Shown here piece after piece: positions 15,690 through 17,792 of a stretch of 17,792 bases of DNA. Each line of letters opens with the position of its first letter. Position 1 is the first letter of the stretch. Made by a program: the position numbers and the translations under genes. The notes below the pieces were generated by a model. The model had not been told where the DNA came from. It ran no database searches and worked only from the letters and a program-made list of their open reading frames with translations. The DNA comes from an uncultured Gammaproteobacteria bacterium (GTDB lineage Bacteria > Pseudomonadota > Gammaproteobacteria > GCA-002705445 > GCA-002716945): NCBI GenBank assembly GCA_913043035.1, contig CAJWMM010000002.1, positions 1 to 17,792 of the forward strand, read 5' to 3'.

Positions 15690-16776
15690 TAATTACGCTA
15701 ATAATTATATTAATCTCTTTTTTTGTTAACTCAGGAAACATAGGTATAGATACACACTTTTTGCATATTTCCTCTGTTACTTTAAGTTTTGGTAGACCAC
15801 CCATTCTCTTTTTGACTGCTGGCTGCATATATGCAGGCTTAGGATAATATATTCCAAATGGGATATTACTCTTAGATAAATAGTCAGTGAATTTTACTCT
15901 ATTATCCACTATAAGTGTATATTGGTGATAAATATGATTTACATTATTGAAATTTGAGGGCGTGACTACTTTATCGTTATTTATAGATTGGTGATATTCA
16001 CGTGCAATCTTAATTCTATCCTTGTTTAGCTTAGTCACTAGTTTAAGTTTTTCTAAAAGGATTACTGCTTGAATTTCATCTAAGCGACTATTATAACCAA
16101 TTAAGTTATGTACATTTCTCTGAATTCCTCCGTGGTTACGGAGCATTCTAGCTTTATTGGCAAGCTGACTATTGTCTGTTATCATCATTCCACCATCACC
16201 AGCACACCCTAGGTTCTTAGTTGGAAAAAAACTAAAGCAACCTATGTCACCAAACGTCCCTGTTTGCTTTTTATCGATAGATGCTCCAAATGATTGAGCA
16301 CAGTCTTCAATCATTTTAATCTTGTACTTCTTGCATATTTTTTTTACCTCTTTAGCTTCGTAGGGATGACCAAAAATATGCACACCTAGAATAGCCTTAG
16401 TTTTTTTTGTAATTTTTTGCTCAATTTTAGCAGTATCAATATTAAAAGTTTTAGGATCAATGTCCACAAAGACAGGTTCTGCGCCAACCAGTAATATTGT
16501 TTCTATTGTAGAGAAATAAGTAAATGGGGTTGTGATTATTTCATCACCTTGACCAATATCAAGAGATCTTAGCGCCATGATCAAAGCATCTGTCCCAGAA
16601 TTGCATGTCACTGCATTTTTTGTAGATAGATATTTTGATACATTTTTTTCAAATGCAATAACATTTTTTCCCATTATATATTGACCAGTCGCTAAAACTC
16701 TTGATATTTTGGATTCTAGAGTAGGTTTAAGACGACTATACTGCCTGGAGAGGTCAAACAATTTAATTTTCTTCAT
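15679..16776 (-). CDS. DegT/DnrJ/EryC1 sugar aminotransferase, candidate GnnB
   Basis: This is a PLP-dependent aminotransferase of the type that aminates keto-sugar nucleotides (365 residues). The PLP lysine is Lys187 in FSFFPTKNLG, and Asp158 in MIEDCAQSFGA would bind the pyridine nitrogen. The phosphate-binding CNSGTDALIMAL (residues 58-69), TTPFTYFST and the C-terminal FGIYYPKPAYMQPA block are intact. Its ATG overlaps the upstream oxidoreductase as ATGA, and its end overlaps lpxB by 11 bases. The pairing with an oxidoreductase and the position beside lpxA/lpxB match gnnA-gnnB of Acidithiobacillus ferrooxidans, where GnnB aminates UDP-3-keto-GlcNAc to UDP-GlcNAc3N for lipid A. This assignment is inferred from context. 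An O-antigen or other 3-amino-sugar enzyme (WlbC/WbpE or QdtB-like) would have the same motifs. Confidence 0.9.
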   Translation of the reverse strand: MKKIKLFDLSRQYSRLKPTLESKISRVLATGQYIMGKNVIAFEKNVSKYLSTKNAVTCNSGTDALIMALRSLDIGQGDEIITTPFTYFSTIETILLVGAEPVFVDIDPKTFNIDTAKIEQKITKKTKAILGVHIFGHPYEAKEVKKICKKYKIKMIEDCAQSFGASIDKKQTGTFGDIGCFSFFPTKNLGCAGDGGMMITDNSQLANKARMLRNHGGIQRNVHNLIGYNSRLDEIQAVILLEKLKLVTKLNKDRIKIAREYHQSINNDKVVTPSNFNNVNHIYHQYTLIVDNRVKFTDYLSKSNIPFGIYYPKPAYMQPAVKKRMGGLPKLKVTEEICKKCVSIPMFPELTKKEINIIISVINDY

Positions 16777-17687
16777 AATTTTTTCGATATATCCTCAGCT
16801 ACTTTTAAAGCATTCATTCCATTTATACCATCAACAAGAGGTTTTTCAAGACCCAAGCATGAGTTGACAAAGTTACTAATCTCTTTCTTTAATGAATCCG
16901 CTTTCTTATAACTATATTCGTTCTGTTTGAAAATACGATTAGAATTTTTAGAAAATATATTCATCTTAGAAAGCATAAAATCCACAGAATAATATTTATT
17001 TTTTTCGAAAATACGGATTTTCCTTTCATTTTTTGCACTTATTCTACTAGCTGTTAAATTAGCTACAGCATTATTTGTAAACTCGATTCGCACATTGGCA
17101 ATATCTGTAGTTTTCGTAATTATTTTTCTTCCAAACACAGATAGTTTTTTTATAGGCGATTTTATTAACGAAAGAATAATGTCTATGTCATGTATCATTA
17201 AGTCAAATATCACATTTACATCTGTTGATCTTGGATTAAATTCTGCAAGTCTATGAACTTCTATAAATACAGGATTACTGATTTCACTAGTTAATTTCTC
17301 CATCACTGGGTTAAATCTTTCTAAGTGGCCAATCTGCATAATAGTTTTCTTTCTTTCGATCAACTGATTTAATTTCTTCGCTTGATATAATGTTTCGGTC
17401 ATTGGCTTCTCTAGAAGAATGTTAATCCTATTTTGTAACAAAGATTTAGCTATCTGATAATGACTTATTGTGGGAGTAACAATCGAGGCACAATCTACGG
17501 CGCCAATGATATCTCTAAAATCAGTTGACTTTTTAATTGATTTATTAATATTAAGCTTTAAATTATTGATATCACTATCAATCACCCATTTAACGACTAC
17601 ATTTTTATTGTTAAGATATTTGTCAAGGTGATATTTACCTAAGTATCCCAGGCCAATTACAGCTGCTCTTAACTTTTTTTTCACCAT
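16773..17687 (-). CDS. Gfo/Idh/MocA family NAD(P)-dependent oxidoreductase, candidate GnnA
   Basis: This is a sugar or sugar-nucleotide dehydrogenase of the glucose-fructose oxidoreductase family (304 residues). The N-terminal Rossmann fingerprint is AVIGLGYLGKYH (GxGxxG at residues 12-17), and the EKP motif with its conserved Lys is in LLEKPMTET (Glu93-Lys94-Pro95). The substrate domain has GHLERFNPVM and the catalytic-region motif MIHDIDIIL. It heads the minus-strand operon, overlaps the aminotransferase as ATGA and is linked through it to lpxB. By context it would be GnnA, which oxidises the 3-hydroxyl of UDP-GlcNAc before transamination. The start at 17687 is the only ATG placing the Rossmann strand correctly; no Shine-Dalgarno is apparent. 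Other Gfo/Idh roles (for example WlbA-like UDP-GlcNAcA oxidation) cannot be excluded from motifs alone. Confidence 0.88.
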   Translation of the reverse strand: MVKKKLRAAVIGLGYLGKYHLDKYLNNKNVVVKWVIDSDINNLKLNINKSIKKSTDFRDIIGAVDCASIVTPTISHYQIAKSLLQNRINILLEKPMTETLYQAKKLNQLIERKKTIMQIGHLERFNPVMEKLTSEISNPVFIEVHRLAEFNPRSTDVNVIFDLMIHDIDIILSLIKSPIKKLSVFGRKIITKTTDIANVRIEFTNNAVANLTASRISAKNERKIRIFEKNKYYSVDFMLSKMNIFSKNSNRIFKQNEYSYKKADSLKKEISNFVNSCLGLEKPLVDGINGMNALKVAEDISKKL

Positions 17688-17754
17688 ATGGAGTATTGAA
17701 TTCTCTTTTTTGTTATATTTAGGTATAAACTCAATTATATATAGTGAACTTTTT
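17688..17754. promoter_or_regulatory. Divergent promoter region between the gfo-degT-lpxB operon and rnhB
   Basis: These 67 bases separate divergently transcribed genes, so both promoters should be here or start just inside the genes. The sequence is strongly AT-rich. TATATA/TATAGT-like hexamers at 17736-17745 could be a -10 for rnhB, and on the minus strand a TATAAC-like element could serve the oxidoreductase operon. No convincing -35 boxes or operator repeats are visible. Confidence 0.35.
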
Positions 17755-17792
17755 ATGACAAGCTCAATTTTAGCTGGCGTAGACGAGGTTGG
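17755..17792 (+). CDS. rnhB: Ribonuclease HII, 5' end only (runs off window)
   Basis: The last 38 bases open with ATG and encode MTSSILAGVDEV followed by a partial Gly codon. This matches the N terminus of RNase HII (E. coli ...LVAGVDEVGRGPL), including the first two catalytic acidic residues, Asp10 and Glu11. RNase HII nicks RNA-DNA hybrids 5' of single ribonucleotides and acts in the cytoplasm in ribonucleotide excision repair. In E. coli rnhB directly follows lpxB on the same strand. Here it is divergent from the lpxB operon and would need its own promoter in the 67-base gap. The call rests on 12 residues, but the motif and the position agree. Confidence 0.8.
   Translation, partial: MTSSILAGVDEV

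Noticed and set aside
14547..17687. Recently acquired genomic island carrying lpxB and two sugar genes
   Set aside because: The block is as AT-rich and lysine/asparagine-rich as the rest by eye, with no integrase, tRNA, direct repeats or IS ends at its borders; rearrangement is possible but no transfer signal is visible.
1..17792. Alphaproteobacterial (SAR11-like) origin
   Set aside because: The low G+C would fit, but skp between bamA and lpxD, the absence of lpxI and rnhB beyond the lpx genes fit Gammaproteobacteria better; not settled without a tree.

Overview
The window is a gene-dense, AT-rich stretch of a Gram-negative chromosome. The order map / rpsB-tsf-frr-uppS-cdsA-dxr-rseP-bamA-skp-lpxD-fabZ-lpxA ... 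lpxB ... rnhB is the housekeeping 'rpsB to rnhB' block of Gammaproteobacteria. Skp after bamA, rnhB beyond the lpx genes and the absence of lpxI argue against an alphaproteobacterial arrangement. Very low G+C, Lys/Asn/Ile-rich proteins, almost no intergenic DNA and overlapping convergent genes suggest a streamlined genome such as a marine SAR86-type gammaproteobacterium or a similar small-genome lineage. That placement is inference, not an identification.

Layout. Bases 1-1043 hold the 3' part of a duplicated-ABC peptide-import ATPase (YejF type). It converges on, and overlaps, dapE (lysine/diaminopimelate synthesis), which is co-transcribed with map (methionine aminopeptidase) on the minus strand. 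A short divergent region (about 2933-3055) separates map from the plus-strand operon. That operon runs rpsB-tsf (ribosomal protein S2, EF-Ts), then a 92-base gap, then frr (ribosome recycling), uppS and cdsA (undecaprenyl and CDP-diacylglycerol synthesis), dxr (MEP isoprenoid pathway), rseP (site-2 protease), bamA and skp/ompH (outer-membrane protein assembly), and lpxD-fabZ-lpxA (lipid A and fatty acid synthesis). From frr to lpxA every junction is an overlap or a direct abutment.

From 14547 to 17687 the minus strand carries gfo/idh oxidoreductase - degT aminotransferase - lpxB. A short divergent gap (17688-17754) leads into rnhB, which runs off the window end.

Two points deserve attention. 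First, the oxidoreductase and aminotransferase are overlapped with lpxB and sit beside lpxA. This is the context of GnnA/GnnB, which convert UDP-GlcNAc to its 3-amino analogue, so the organism may make lipid A with amide-linked 3-position acyl chains. LpxA also carries a bulky residue (Leu167) at the acyl-chain 'ruler' position, suggesting a shorter acyl chain than in E. coli. Second, pyrH (UMP kinase), normally between tsf and frr, is missing. Its place holds a perfect 25-bp tandem duplication that copies the last codons of tsf, which looks like a rearrangement scar.

I found no tRNA, rRNA, CRISPR array, insertion sequence, phage gene or clear intrinsic terminator.
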